A stretch of 64,000 nucleotides of DNA from Pseudomonadota bacterium. GTDB taxonomy: Bacteria > Desulfobacterota > Desulfobacteria > Desulfobacterales > RPRI01. The notes under the pieces are model-generated. The model had not been told where the DNA came from and made no database searches. It was given only the letters and a program-made list of their open reading frames with translations. Both the position numbers and the translations under genes were made by a program. The first letter of the stretch is position 1. Each line of letters opens with the position of its first letter. The stretch lies in contig JAHITX010000131.1 of the NCBI GenBank assembly GCA_018817425.1, positions 1-64,000 on the forward strand, in the 5' to 3' direction. Positions 6,749-15,676 of the stretch are shown here, in pieces.

Positions 6749-9700
6749 TTATACCTCTTCTTCTGCTATCTCTGTTTGCGCCGGCACCTGTTGACTTCGT
6801 TTGAGGAACATATACAGAAACAGAGGAACAACAATCATAGTGAGTATGGTAGATGCTATCGTTCCAAAGATTAACGATACTGCCAAACCGCCGAATAACG
6901 GATCACGGAGTATCACCAAAGTGCCGAACACGATGGCCAGAGCAGTCAACAGGATGGGCCTTAACCGAACAGCTCCTGCCTCCAGAACAGCCTGCCGCAA
7001 TTCCATGCCCTGAGTCTGATAGTCCAAAACGAAATCGATAATAAGCAACGAGTTTCGTACAACGATTCCGGCCAGTGCAATAACGCCGACCATGGAAGTA
7101 ACGGAAAACTTTGTATCCATGATCCAGTGACCGGGGAAAATACCTGTTACGGCAAGGGGAATAGCTGCCATGGCAATAATGGGAAGGGCAAATGATTGAT
7201 AATAAGCCACCAGTATCAAAAAAACAAGGATGAGAGCCAATCCCAATGCAATCAGCATATCGCTGTAAGCATCCATCATCATGCGCTGTTCACCGCTCCA
7301 CAAGAGGCGATAGCCATCAATTATATCCGGTTCCTTATCCTGAAATCCCATGTTTGCTGTGGTAAGTCTGCTGCCGTCAGCAAGCATCATTTTGTTTAGC
7401 CTTCGGTTAAGATCGAGCACGGCATAGACCGGGGCAGTACTTCCAAGTTCTCCCCCCACAAAGGTAACCCGCTCACCGTCCTTGTGAAGAATAGGACGAT
7501 CGGTGATTGAGGGCTGAACCGTAACAAGTTCGGAAAACGGTATCCGCTGCCCCTGCATATTGGTCATGGAGATGCGCGAGAGCAGGACAGGATTGACCTC
7601 ATGGCGCCGGGGAGTCTTTAAGCGGATAGGCACCGGATTTTTCTCGCCACGGATATGCGCGACACCCAATATCTCTCCATGGATCAGGCGACTTAGCTTG
7701 GCAGCCACTTCGGCACTGGTAATACCGGATAATGCAGCCTTTTCCCGGTCAACCACGAAATGGTGTTCATATACGTCTTCTGACTCCGAATCGGTTACTT
7801 CAACCATATCGTACGTTTTATGGAATTGTTGTGTCACTTGTCTTGAAAGAGTTCTTAACTGCTTAGTATCCTTCCCGTATATTTCGGCCAGAACAGTTGC
7901 ACGTACCGGCGGCCCCGGCGGATCTTCAACCACTTGCACGGTACTGCCCGGATAGCGGGCGGCTATGCCCGTAACCCGGGGTCGCAGCTCTTTAGCAATA
8001 TCGATAGAAGATTTGCTGCGTTTAGTCTTGTCAGTAAAATTAACACGAATTTCTGCAACAAAAGGGCCTTTCTTGTTTCCCGAACCACGCAGAAGAGCAT
8101 TCAAATCGATAACACCTGCCTCTCCCAACCAGGTCTGGTAGTCGCAGACTTCCGGAATATTACGCAGCATCACACCGATCTCCCTGGCAAGCTGATCCGT
8201 TACTTCCACCGGTGTTGTTTCCGGCATGTCTATGGTTATATTCACTGTGTTCTTGTTATCTTTCGGCAAAAATGTAACCTCAACACCGAACCAGGTCTGG
8301 GGCCCGCTCAGGCCTTTCGCCGGACGTATAAACTGCCACAAAGGCTGTATTACGGAAAGCGTCATAGCAACTGTCACCAAGAGATATAAATACCTCCGAA
8401 GTTTTGGCCTGTCGATCAGCGGCGTCATAACTTTTTGGTAGAAACGATACAAACGGCTTTTTGAATGCTGATCTTTTGTACTGTGGGCTTTACCCGGAAC
8501 CAGCCAGCGCACGGAGGACCAGGGAACAACACTGTAAGCCACCACAAGGGAAGCGGCCATTGCAACTGGCACGGTAAAGGCAACCGGATAAAGATATTGT
8601 CCCGGCATACCTGTCATAACATGTATCGAACCCAGCACCAGCATTATGGCAAGAGTTGCCAGATTTGTCGGGTTGCCAATCTCATTACATGCATATACTG
8701 CGGCCTGCCGTTTATCACTTTCGCCAAGGCCGGAATAATTACGTTGAATATTCTCAATTACTACAATAGCCGCATCCACCAGTAACCCAAGCGATATGAT
8801 CAAAGCAAACAGCGTAACACGATTGATGGTCAGGCCAAACAAGTAATCCGTACCAAGTGTTAATGATAAAATCAGCGGCACGGTAATTACTATTATCAGC
8901 GCTTCTTTCAGCCCCAGAAATACGGCAATCACGATAAACACTGCTATCACGGATAACCCTAAATGGATCATCAAATGGTTTACAGTGTCATTTGCTTTGC
9001 GACCGTCGTTTCGGGTTATAATAACTTCCACATCAGACGGCACAAATTGTTTTTTCATACGCTCAAGACGTTCAAGAACATCGTTTGCTACAAATACAGA
9101 ATTACTACCCTTTTTTTTTGCAACTGCCAGAGTCACAGCCGGTAACTCAGGCAACCGGTATTTGTCAAAGCGGGGATCTGCCGGGCCAAAACCAATACGA
9201 GTTTGCGGACCGATTTCTTCAGGAGGACCATCGACAATATCTGCTATGTCACTTAGATATATAGGCCGACCGGCGTGCTTGCCCACAATCAGCCGTTTGA
9301 GATCTTCATCCGAAACCAGATGGCCGTCTAAAGCAATCTTCTGGTTCTGTCCCTCCTGCACAAAGGTGCCAAGCGGTACAAACACATTAGCCGCTGTAAT
9401 TAGCGAACGCACATTGACCAATGTAACACCGAATGCCTGCATGCGCACCGGATCGATCTCAATACGTATTTCACGGTCCCGACCGCCTTTAACATAGGTC
9501 GTTGAAACCTCTTCCAGGCTTCTCAGACCTTCTATTAAACGATCCGCAAGGCGCTTTAGGGCATAATCATCATATTTATCTGAGGCAAGGGTGACAGTAA
9601 TAATAGGCACATCATCAACGTCCATGCTTCGTATTACCGGAGCCCCTGCCTCTAGAGGTAACCGATCGCGCTCACCTGTCACGCGATCATATAGATTAAC

Positions 9701-10039
9701 CATGGATTCTTCCTTGTCCTGGCCAACCTTGAACTGCACCATCAGTGCTCCCATTGAGTTCACTGCGGTGGCAAAGGTATGATCAACCCCCGGTATCTGC
9801 TTAACGATACTCTCCAGTGGTCGTATCACATGTTCTTCCACTTCCTCAGGCGAAGCTCCCGGCAACAATACCTGAACCGTGGCAGCCGGCATGTTTATTT
9901 GCGGATTTTCTTCCCGTGGCATCATCAAAACAGTAAACACACCAAACAATGCACAGGCCAGAATTAAAAGCATAGTAAGCCTGGAAGTGACAAAAATATC
10001 AGCCAGGTGTCCGGCAATATTAAGTCTGCTGTCAGTCAT
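6749..10039 (-). CDS. RND-family efflux transporter, inner membrane permease
   Basis: A 1096-residue protein of AcrB/HAE type length and architecture: an N-terminal transmembrane helix, a large periplasmic porter domain (LLPGASPEEVEEHVIRPLES near residue 56), a block of transmembrane helices, a second periplasmic domain and a second helix block. The TM4 motif reads GLLVDAAIVVIEN, so only the first of the two proton-relay aspartates of AcrB (VDDA) is kept; the C-terminal counterpart reads VVRNSLLIID. It works with the MFP (8-base overlap upstream) and TolC (3 bases downstream). Drug, lipid or solvent export is possible; no substrate can be assigned. Confidence 0.9.
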   Translation of the reverse strand: MTDSRLNIAGHLADIFVTSRLTMLLILACALFGVFTVLMMPREENPQINMPAATVQVLLPGASPEEVEEHVIRPLESIVKQIPGVDHTFATAVNSMGALMVQFKVGQDKEESMVNLYDRVTGERDRLPLEAGAPVIRSMDVDDVPIITVTLASDKYDDYALKRLADRLIEGLRSLEEVSTTYVKGGRDREIRIEIDPVRMQAFGVTLVNVRSLITAANVFVPLGTFVQEGQNQKIALDGHLVSDEDLKRLIVGKHAGRPIYLSDIADIVDGPPEEIGPQTRIGFGPADPRFDKYRLPELPAVTLAVAKKKGSNSVFVANDVLERLERMKKQFVPSDVEVIITRNDGRKANDTVNHLMIHLGLSVIAVFIVIAVFLGLKEALIIVITVPLILSLTLGTDYLFGLTINRVTLFALIISLGLLVDAAIVVIENIQRNYSGLGESDKRQAAVYACNEIGNPTNLATLAIMLVLGSIHVMTGMPGQYLYPVAFTVPVAMAASLVVAYSVVPWSSVRWLVPGKAHSTKDQHSKSRLYRFYQKVMTPLIDRPKLRRYLYLLVTVAMTLSVIQPLWQFIRPAKGLSGPQTWFGVEVTFLPKDNKNTVNITIDMPETTPVEVTDQLAREIGVMLRNIPEVCDYQTWLGEAGVIDLNALLRGSGNKKGPFVAEIRVNFTDKTKRSKSSIDIAKELRPRVTGIAARYPGSTVQVVEDPPGPPVRATVLAEIYGKDTKQLRTLSRQVTQQFHKTYDMVEVTDSESEDVYEHHFVVDREKAALSGITSAEVAAKLSRLIHGEILGVAHIRGEKNPVPIRLKTPRRHEVNPVLLSRISMTNMQGQRIPFSELVTVQPSITDRPILHKDGERVTFVGGELGSTAPVYAVLDLNRRLNKMMLADGSRLTTANMGFQDKEPDIIDGYRLLWSGEQRMMMDAYSDMLIALGLALILVFLILVAYYQSFALPIIAMAAIPLAVTGIFPGHWIMDTKFSVTSMVGVIALAGIVVRNSLLIIDFVLDYQTQGMELRQAVLEAGAVRLRPILLTALAIVFGTLVILRDPLFGGLAVSLIFGTIASTILTMIVVPLFLYMFLKRSQQVPAQTEIAEEEV

Positions 10040-11117
10040 TTTCAGCCTCTGCGTCTGCTATCTTATCGCCGTCACGCAGCGTGGGATCATTTTTGGCAAC
10101 CAATCTCTCGCCGACATGCAGCCCGGCACTTACTTCAACCCTGTCCGGCCATTCACGCCCGATGCGTAACCAGCGAAAATAGGCTGCATTACTGTTATCT
10201 ACAACGAATACTCCGCGTAATCCGCCACGCTCGACCATGGCCGATCTCGGAACAACCGGAGACTTGCTTTTACCAATCGGGAAAACCGCACGCCCGAACA
10301 TTCCAGGCATCAGTCCTGATGTTTCGGCCATGGCAATTTTAACCTGATAGCTGCGCGTGACCGGATCACCTGATGGTACAACACGGCTTATCGTACCTTT
10401 AACGGGATTAGCCAGGCCATCGATTCTGATTTCCGCCGGATTGCCTTCGGTCATGGAAGTAATTCGGCTTTCCGCCACAAAAGTTTCAAACAGCAGATCC
10501 TTGCCTGATTCCAATGTCAAAAGTGTCTCACCCGGTAGGGCAAGATCGCCGGCCCGTTTGATACGTGCCACAACTATGCCATCCAAAGGACTTTTTATTT
10601 CGGTATAAATCCGTTGGGCAACAGCTGTGTCCAATCCGGCCTGCGCCTGATTGACGGCCTCGCTTGCTGCTTCATACTTAAGCCTGATCTTACGCCACTC
10701 ATTGTCCGATACGCTCCCGCGTTTGAATAAATCCCGGAATTTTTCATAGTCGGTCTGTGCATCGCGAAACCCCGCTTTTGCCGCACTGACAGCCGCTTCT
10801 CCTTTTCGGATCGCACCTTTAACATCCGCTTCATCAAGCCGGACAAGGATCTGCCCACGTCGCACACGGTCACCCTCCTGTACCAAAATATCGCATATAT
10901 AACCGCTCAATCTTGATGCAACATCAATACGTCTGTCCGATACCACCGAACCGATTGTAGCATATTCAATCTGTTCACCTGCTGATGCTGTCAGGATTGG
11001 TAGAAACCGGGTTTCCCGGGCGGGCTGGGCATAAATCGGCTGGTTCGAGTCACATCCGCTCAAAAATATGATAAATGCCAATGGACATAAAAATATTAGA
11101 AATACGCCGGTTTTCAT
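10032..11117 (-). CDS. RND efflux periplasmic adaptor (membrane fusion protein), lipoprotein
   Basis: A 361-residue protein with a lipoprotein signal (hydrophobic core then LSGC, acylated Cys22). The barrel-sandwich half motif SRLSGYICDILVQEGDRVRRGQ is followed by a coiled-coil hairpin (about residues 95-165) and the second lipoyl half IKSPLDGIVVARIKRAGD, then beta-barrel and membrane-proximal domains. It bridges the RND permease and TolC. It lies 23 bases downstream of the TetR gene and overlaps the RND gene by 8 bases, so translation is probably coupled. Confidence 0.9.
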   Translation of the reverse strand: MKTGVFLIFLCPLAFIIFLSGCDSNQPIYAQPARETRFLPILTASAGEQIEYATIGSVVSDRRIDVASRLSGYICDILVQEGDRVRRGQILVRLDEADVKGAIRKGEAAVSAAKAGFRDAQTDYEKFRDLFKRGSVSDNEWRKIRLKYEAASEAVNQAQAGLDTAVAQRIYTEIKSPLDGIVVARIKRAGDLALPGETLLTLESGKDLLFETFVAESRITSMTEGNPAEIRIDGLANPVKGTISRVVPSGDPVTRSYQVKIAMAETSGLMPGMFGRAVFPIGKSKSPVVPRSAMVERGGLRGVFVVDNSNAAYFRWLRIGREWPDRVEVSAGLHVGERLVAKNDPTLRDGDKIADAEAEND

Positions 11118-11140
11118 TAAGCTTTTTCTCCCTGATATCT

Positions 11141-11758
11141 TTACTTATTTATTACACCTTCAATATCTTTCACTCCCATGCGCAGAAAATCAACCACATG
11201 TCTTGCCAGCACAACGGGATCGGTCTGCTCGGGACTATACCCCGGCATGGCCATACGGATTGCGCCCATTTCAACAGGAAAAAATATCATACCGAAAATC
11301 GACATGGACAACATATGGGCGTCATAACGCAAATTCAGTTTGGAAACCAAATCATGTACAGCAAAAAATAAATCTTTAAACACATATTCTGCCAACTTAT
11401 GCTGGCGGTCCGCATTACTGTCCAGCCTTACCCTTTGCATAAGCGCCACAAAACTTTCATCTGTAGCCGCCAGTTGGGCAAGACTTTCAATGAATTTTTT
11501 AAGCCGCTCCCATGCCGATTCGGGCCCGATAAGAGCATCAGTTAGTGCAACCGATTTTCCCTGAAATTCATGTGCCACTACGTCTATATATAACTGTTCC
11601 TTATCCGGGAAATGGTAATAAAGAGCAGCAGGAGTAAGCTCAACGGCAGCAGCAATATCTCTCATGGAAACGCCGTTGTATCCATACTTGGCAAAAAACG
11701 GAACCGACAGTTTCAAAATTAATTCACGCGTTTTTTTCTTTGCAATTGATCTAGCCAT
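11141..11758 (-). CDS. TetR-family transcriptional regulator of the efflux operon
   Basis: A 205-residue protein with the TetR N-terminal helix-turn-helix (VSMRDIAAAVELTPAALYYHF at about residues 30-50, followed by PDKEQLY) and a variable ligand-binding C-terminal part. It is the first gene of the TetR-MFP-RND-TolC operon, a usual arrangement in which the repressor controls its own operon in response to a pump substrate. A perfect interrupted palindrome 51 bases upstream (11809-11820) is the likely operator. Confidence 0.88.
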   Translation of the reverse strand: MARSIAKKKTRELILKLSVPFFAKYGYNGVSMRDIAAAVELTPAALYYHFPDKEQLYIDVVAHEFQGKSVALTDALIGPESAWERLKKFIESLAQLAATDESFVALMQRVRLDSNADRQHKLAEYVFKDLFFAVHDLVSKLNLRYDAHMLSMSIFGMIFFPVEMGAIRMAMPGYSPEQTDPVVLARHVVDFLRMGVKDIEGVINK

Positions 11759-11808
11759 TTGATATCCTTTATGTTTTAATAATTTAATAAAGAGCCTGCA
11801 TCAAATTC

Positions 11809-11820
11809 TAACGAACGTTA
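11809..11820. promoter_or_regulatory. Probable TetR operator
   Basis: TAACGAACGTTA is an inverted repeat (TAACG-AA-CGTTA), in the length range and style of TetR/AcrR half-sites, placed upstream of the TetR gene on the minus strand. Binding by the adjacent regulator is inferred from position and symmetry only. Confidence 0.5.
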
Positions 11821-12098
11821 AGTAAAAAATACGAAACAAGTTCTCCCGTGTCAATAGATATTTTTATATTTCTATAAAAATATTTTTAAAAGACAACCAA
11901 AATATATGAAATAATGATATAAATAAGGAACGGATAAATTTGGGCTGTTTATGGCAATGTAAAACTATGAATCCATTTTGAGTTTTCAAAAAGGTGACCT
12001 GCTATCAAAAGGGTCAGTCGGCCCGGTCATTAGCAACAAGGGTTTCATATTAAACTAAAACAATTTTAAAATTAAATATGCAGCAATTTTTAATTATT

Positions 12099-12132
12099 GG
12101 GGAACTCCGGAGAAATTTCATCCCCTTTTTTT
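12099..12132 (+). terminator. Possible rho-independent terminator or leader hairpin
   Basis: GGGGA (12099-12103) pairs with TCCCC (12121-12125), enclosing the palindrome CTCCGGAG (12105-12112), and is followed by seven T. No plus-strand gene ends here, so it would end an unannotated small transcript or be fortuitous. It sits immediately before the candidate promoter at 12134. Confidence 0.3.
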
Positions 12133-12133
12133 G

Positions 12134-12186
12134 TTGACTAGCAACCCAGAATATATTGTATAAGATATTAAAGTCCGATTCGGACT
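12134..12186 (+). promoter_or_regulatory. Candidate promoter with palindromic operator
   Basis: TTGACT (12134-12139), a 17-base spacer and TGTATA (12157-12162) give a sigma-70-like promoter for the gene at 12253. Ten bases downstream, AGTCCG-ATT-CGGACT (12172-12186) is a perfect 6-bp inverted repeat with a 3-base centre, well placed for a repressor near the transcription start. The regulator is unknown. Confidence 0.45.
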
Positions 12187-12252
12187 AAATTTAAAAAAGG
12201 TGTTATTTGAGACACTAAATATTTAATGATATAAAAAAGAGGAGAAATATTC

Positions 12253-12726
12253 ATGAGAAAATTTAAGTTTTTAGTCGCCGGTGTTATTTTAATGTTTTTT
12301 TTCACCGCGTCATTTATTGTAAATCCGGAAAAAGTTGATGCCGGAGATGTAATAAATGATCAGTGTTTAATTGTGTCTTTACAGGGAAAGATTGATACCG
12401 AGAAACCTGAGAAAATGGATAACGCAATAACAATAACCCCTCAAGATTTGGAAATTTCCGTTGGAGCATGTGCGGTATGGGTTAATTGGATACGAGGAGC
12501 TGAAATCAGTATTAGTTTTAAAGAAGGTAAAGTATGTAAGATATCTACCGATTATTCTACGTTAGGCTTTAGATTAACACCAAATTTAGGTTGCTATGTA
12601 ACTGACTTTTTAAAACAAGGAGAAACAACCAGCTTAAGATTTATGGAGCCTGGTACTTATAAGTATAATATTTATACACAAAGCAGAACAAATCCGCTGG
12701 CTTCCGGTAATATCATTGTTAAATAG
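12253..12726 (+). CDS. Exported cupredoxin-fold-like protein lacking copper ligands
   Basis: A 157-residue protein with a signal peptide (residues 1 to about 31, ending VDAG). The mature part has the layout of a small Greek-key beta sandwich: ITPQDLEISVGACAVWVNW in the first half and TTSLRFMEPGTYKYNIYTQ in the second, matching the strand pattern of plastocyanin-like domains (GTxVxWxN ... F.xPGxYxYxC). The His, Cys and Met copper ligands expected after TYKY are absent. Four cysteines (two in the ACAVW and GKVCKIS areas, one in NLGCYV and one near the N-terminus) could form disulfides instead. A strong ribosome site (AGAGGAG) precedes the ATG. Function unknown; the own promoter and operator suggest regulated expression. 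Confidence 0.5.
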   Translation: MRKFKFLVAGVILMFFFTASFIVNPEKVDAGDVINDQCLIVSLQGKIDTEKPEKMDNAITITPQDLEISVGACAVWVNWIRGAEISISFKEGKVCKISTDYSTLGFRLTPNLGCYVTDFLKQGETTSLRFMEPGTYKYNIYTQSRTNPLASGNIIVK

Positions 12727-12794
12727 TAAATATTAAATGACCGCGGTAATAATTTCACTAAGCTCTGCTTTGTTAAATTAAATGATGCTAAAAT

Positions 12795-12828
12795 AAAAAG
12801 CCTGCTCAGCTTTTATGGCGGGCTTTTT
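12795..12828. terminator. Bidirectional rho-independent terminator
   Basis: AAAAAGCCTGC (12795-12805) pairs with GCGGGCTTTTT (12818-12828) across a 12-base loop, with an A tract on the left and a T tract on the right. It lies between the convergent genes ending at 12726 and 12937 and can serve both. Confidence 0.8.
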
Positions 12829-12936
12829 ATGACTCATACCTCAGAATATATTTTATGGTTTACAAATTCAATGCGTACCTAATTTCCCCCTCTGATTCTT
12901 CCTTTATTTGGCAAGCATACCGTCAGGAAGTTCCTT

Positions 12937-13617
12937 TTACCTGGATTCATAAACGGTCTTGCTTATTAAACCTTTATCGTAATATTCTTTAAGCATACTG
13001 TCTATAAGTTCCTTTTGTTTGGATTCCCAAACAACCTTGCTGATGAGACCTTGATTATAACTTTCCTGAAGCTTACTGAGGCCTCTTTCAAGATCAAGAC
13101 CTTTTGCAGTTGGGGTTTTCGCTGTTGATACTATAGACTCGCTAAAAACTGGCTTCTCGCTGCTTAAAGGGAGTCCTGAAAGGGTTATGGCGGCTAAGGC
13201 AAGATCTGAAAGATTACATTTATGCGGATCAATTTCCAAAGTATCATGGCTGGTTATTCCCAAAAATGAGTTCGCATAGGTAATTTTAATGGACTTTTGT
13301 AAAAGTTGAATGTGTTTTACTTCTGACCATTTGAAGAATTTCTTTCTTTTTAATACTCGAGGATGAGTAGTAGTATCTTTCGGCACATCCATGAAGAAAT
13401 TATCTTTATCCACAATTGATCGGGTTTTATACGTATCACTGGTACATATTCTTATTATTTCAGCAGCCTGGTCCTTAGTCATTTTTCTATAATACTTGCT
13501 TTCGGCAACAAGCTTCGAAGGATCAGGTAAAGATACGGTATCTCCATACGCAAAATTTCCCATGAGAAATATGAGAATAAACACGTTTAAACATTTGAGT
13601 ATACTTAACTGTTTCAT
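12937..13617 (-). CDS. Exported protein of unknown function with SHOCT-like C-terminal repeats, shortened by a stop codon
   Basis: A 226-residue protein with a signal peptide (about residues 1-25, ending AYG). The middle part (KKFFKWSEVKHIQLLQKSIKITY, then HDTLEID) is not recognised. The C-terminus holds two short helical repeats, YNQGLISKVVWESKQKELID and YYDKGLISKTVYESR, of the kind seen in SHOCT domains. Reading past the TAA (12937-12939) in frame gives KELPDGMLAK and then a second stop at 12904-12906. This matches the repeat unit (QKELIDSML), with the stop sitting where a Gln codon is expected. A C-to-T change (CAA to TAA) has therefore probably removed the last 11 residues. Confidence 0.55.
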   Translation of the reverse strand: MKQLSILKCLNVFILIFLMGNFAYGDTVSLPDPSKLVAESKYYRKMTKDQAAEIIRICTSDTYKTRSIVDKDNFFMDVPKDTTTHPRVLKRKKFFKWSEVKHIQLLQKSIKITYANSFLGITSHDTLEIDPHKCNLSDLALAAITLSGLPLSSEKPVFSESIVSTAKTPTAKGLDLERGLSKLQESYNQGLISKVVWESKQKELIDSMLKEYYDKGLISKTVYESR

Positions 13618-13730
13618 AAATTAATTTCCTTTATAGATTTAAATTGTTTAACTCCTGACTATCATTCATTTATTCCTCTGGGATCAAATAAGATTCTATC
13701 TTTCATTGCCGTGTTCTGGGCCTGGTATCA

Positions 13731-13943
13731 TTAATATTGCAATCTGCATCTTTCGCAAACATACATATCCCATAGCGCTTTTTCCCCAAGTTTAACAAAA
13801 TATTGGATATTATAAAGAGCATTTCCGCATCGTCCACATATAAATGGAGAAATAATCATATTAATCCTCGTACACTTTTTTACTGTCCACGCTTTGCCCT
13901 CAACAGCACATTGTAAAGGACCGCTGGTAGTTGTATCATGCAA
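13731..13943 (-). CDS. Small zinc-ribbon-like protein
   Basis: A 70-residue protein with two cysteine pairs, CGRC (about residues 36-39) and CERC near the C-terminus, which would bind one zinc or iron ion. The start is TTG at 13943, supported by AAAGGAG nine bases upstream; no ATG fits as well. Function not recognised. It is isolated on the minus strand between a signal-peptide protein and a region without genes. Confidence 0.45.
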   Translation of the reverse strand: MHDTTTSGPLQCAVEGKAWTVKKCTRINMIISPFICGRCGNALYNIQYFVKLGEKALWDMYVCERCRLQY

Positions 13944-14550
13944 ATATATATTCTCCTTTAATGCCGCATTTTAAACCTGACTTTGTCTTTTTTGGCATTG
14001 TTTGATTTTAAGATCAATACCTTTTATCTGTGAGGCAATAGGAGTTTATGCCAGGCCGCATTCAAATTATCGCTGCGTTGGCTTCGTCGGTTCTGTCTTT
14101 GACGTATTACATATACTCCTATGGGAAAACCTCACGTACGGGTTGAAGTAGCAGGGAATGGAAAAGTGTTATGGAGAGCGCCTAAACTGGCACGAAGCTG
14201 GAAACGGCATATACAGCCAAGGCAACATCTACGGCAACTCGCCATGCCTTTATCCTCCTATAGCTGCTGCAAGGTAGTAATGGGGGCGTCTATGTTTTTA
14301 TGCTTTTTCCCACCTGATTACATATGGAATTTAGCTAAATAAAGCTTGCTAAATTTACAAATTTTTCTTAGCATCACTTACTATTATACAGTAATCGTGT
14401 GTTCTGTTTTGAAGGTAAGTTTACGATAGACAGATTGCTATATCATGTTGGAACCGGTAAATACTATAAAATGGATTATAGTTAACCACTGATTTGTGAT
14501 TAGAGCCGTTTTTATGATCTGATTTACTGATAGAGCCGGGAGTTGATATT
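13944..14550. other. 607-base stretch without a supported gene
   Basis: It contains the hairpin element at 14038-14122 and a 73-codon open frame at 14121-14342 that has no ribosome site, no family features and an irregular composition (many Arg, Lys, Trp in its first half); I do not call it a gene. Confidence 0.45.
14038..14122. repeat. Hairpin repeat element (85 bases)
   Basis: ATAGGAGTTTATG (14038-14050) is mirrored by CATATACTCCTAT (14110-14122), 12 of 13 positions pairing across a 59-base centre. The enclosed sequence has no reading frame of note. The form is that of a small dispersed palindromic element; no second copy is in this window. Confidence 0.4.
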
Positions 14551-15666
14551 TTGGTACTTTTTCTTCTTGTTTCTTCCATAATATACCTTGCATTAAACTA
14601 CTATATTTATAGTCGCATCACGGGTGGTTTGAATCTCTCGATCCGTGCTTCAAAAATTCTGCTGGTTTTCTTTATTCTGGCTACCTTCTCGTTTATTCCG
14701 GCTGAAATTCTTAGTCGCCATTTTGAGCAAGAGTGGATCAGACCGTTTTTATACTTAAGCTTTACCTGGCTTGGGGTGACATCAATCGCTATTGCAGTTT
14801 TTGTAATCGTAGATGTTTTAAGAATATTTATAAGGCTTAAAAAGTTCAGATACTATGCAACCGTTAGTGCTTTGTTTCTGATCGCATTAACATCCGGCTA
14901 TTGCTTATACAATCAAGCAAAAAATCCTGTGATCAAAGAGATTAAGATTCCTGTATCAAAACTGCCGCCTGCTATGAACGGATTTACGGTAGTACAATTG
15001 TCGGATCTTCATTTGGATATGTCAAAATCAGAAAGCTTTCTTAAAGATCTTGTTTTACAAACGCTTGCACTAAAACCGGATCTTATTGTAATAACAGGCG
15101 ATATGATAGATACTGATATTTGCAAACTTAATGATTTCTGCAAAATTCTAAAGAGATTAAAGGCAAAATATGGCGTATATGCGGTTACCGGAAACCACGA
15201 GTTTTATGCCGGCATTCCGCTTTTTATGGAAATAGCGACAAATTCGGATATCAGGGTTCTTAGAAACACAAATGTTTTAATTGCGGATGCTATAGAACTT
15301 GTCGGTATTGATGATGCATTCTCTGTTAAGCGGTTTGAAAAAATTTCGGTAAAAGAAAGTCTTTTGAGCGCATTTAAAAAAGTTGATTTCACAAAGCCGG
15401 TATTGCTTCTTTCGCATCAGCCGGGTGTTTTCGATCTTGCCCGAAGTATGGGGGCGGATATACAGCTTTCAGGACATACACATGCAGGGCAGCTTCCGCC
15501 CGTAGATTTGCTGGTTCAATTTCTATTTAAATATCCCTTCGGCTTATATAAAAAAGATACCTCATATCTTTATACTACATGCGGTTCTGCTTTCTGGGGG
15601 CCTCCCATGCGAATGTTTTCAAAACCGGAAATTGTCAAAGTAATCCTGATCGCAAAAAAGTCATGA
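14551..15666 (+). CDS. Membrane-anchored metallophosphoesterase (YkuE/YaeI-like)
   Basis: A 371-residue protein with four hydrophobic helices in the first 125 residues followed by a calcineurin-like phosphoesterase domain. Metal-binding motifs are all present: QLSDLHLD (DxH), ITGDMIDT (GDxxD), VTGNHEFY (GNHE) and LLSHQP plus SGHTHAGQ (H and GHTH). The family includes periplasm- or membrane-facing phosphodiesterases, with YaeI and relatives reported to act on lipid-linked substrates; the substrate here is not known. The TTG at 14551 is taken as start because GGGAG lies about ten bases upstream and the first helix begins at once. Confidence 0.85.
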   Translation: MVLFLLVSSIIYLALNYYIYSRITGGLNLSIRASKILLVFFILATFSFIPAEILSRHFEQEWIRPFLYLSFTWLGVTSIAIAVFVIVDVLRIFIRLKKFRYYATVSALFLIALTSGYCLYNQAKNPVIKEIKIPVSKLPPAMNGFTVVQLSDLHLDMSKSESFLKDLVLQTLALKPDLIVITGDMIDTDICKLNDFCKILKRLKAKYGVYAVTGNHEFYAGIPLFMEIATNSDIRVLRNTNVLIADAIELVGIDDAFSVKRFEKISVKESLLSAFKKVDFTKPVLLLSHQPGVFDLARSMGADIQLSGHTHAGQLPPVDLLVQFLFKYPFGLYKKDTSYLYTTCGSAFWGPPMRMFSKPEIVKVILIAKKS

Positions 15667-15676
15667 CTCTATTAAA

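Larger units (their letters stand above)
11759..12252. other. 494-base intergenic region between TetR and the cupredoxin-fold gene
   Basis: Apart from the TetR operator, the hairpin at 12099 and the promoter/operator at 12134-12186, the stretch is AT-rich and I see no gene in it. Confidence 0.5.

Noticed and set aside
7196-9967. Many plus-strand frames opposite the RND and MFP genes
   Set aside because: They are the usual reverse-strand openings over a well-identified coding region and show no independent features.
14121-14342. Open frame of 73 codons, and a GGGAAAACCTCACGTACGG stretch recalling the 3' half of a group II intron domain V
   Set aside because: The 5' half of the domain V stem is absent, no reverse transcriptase fragment is nearby, and the frame has no ribosome site or recognisable family, so neither a gene nor an intron fragment is claimed.
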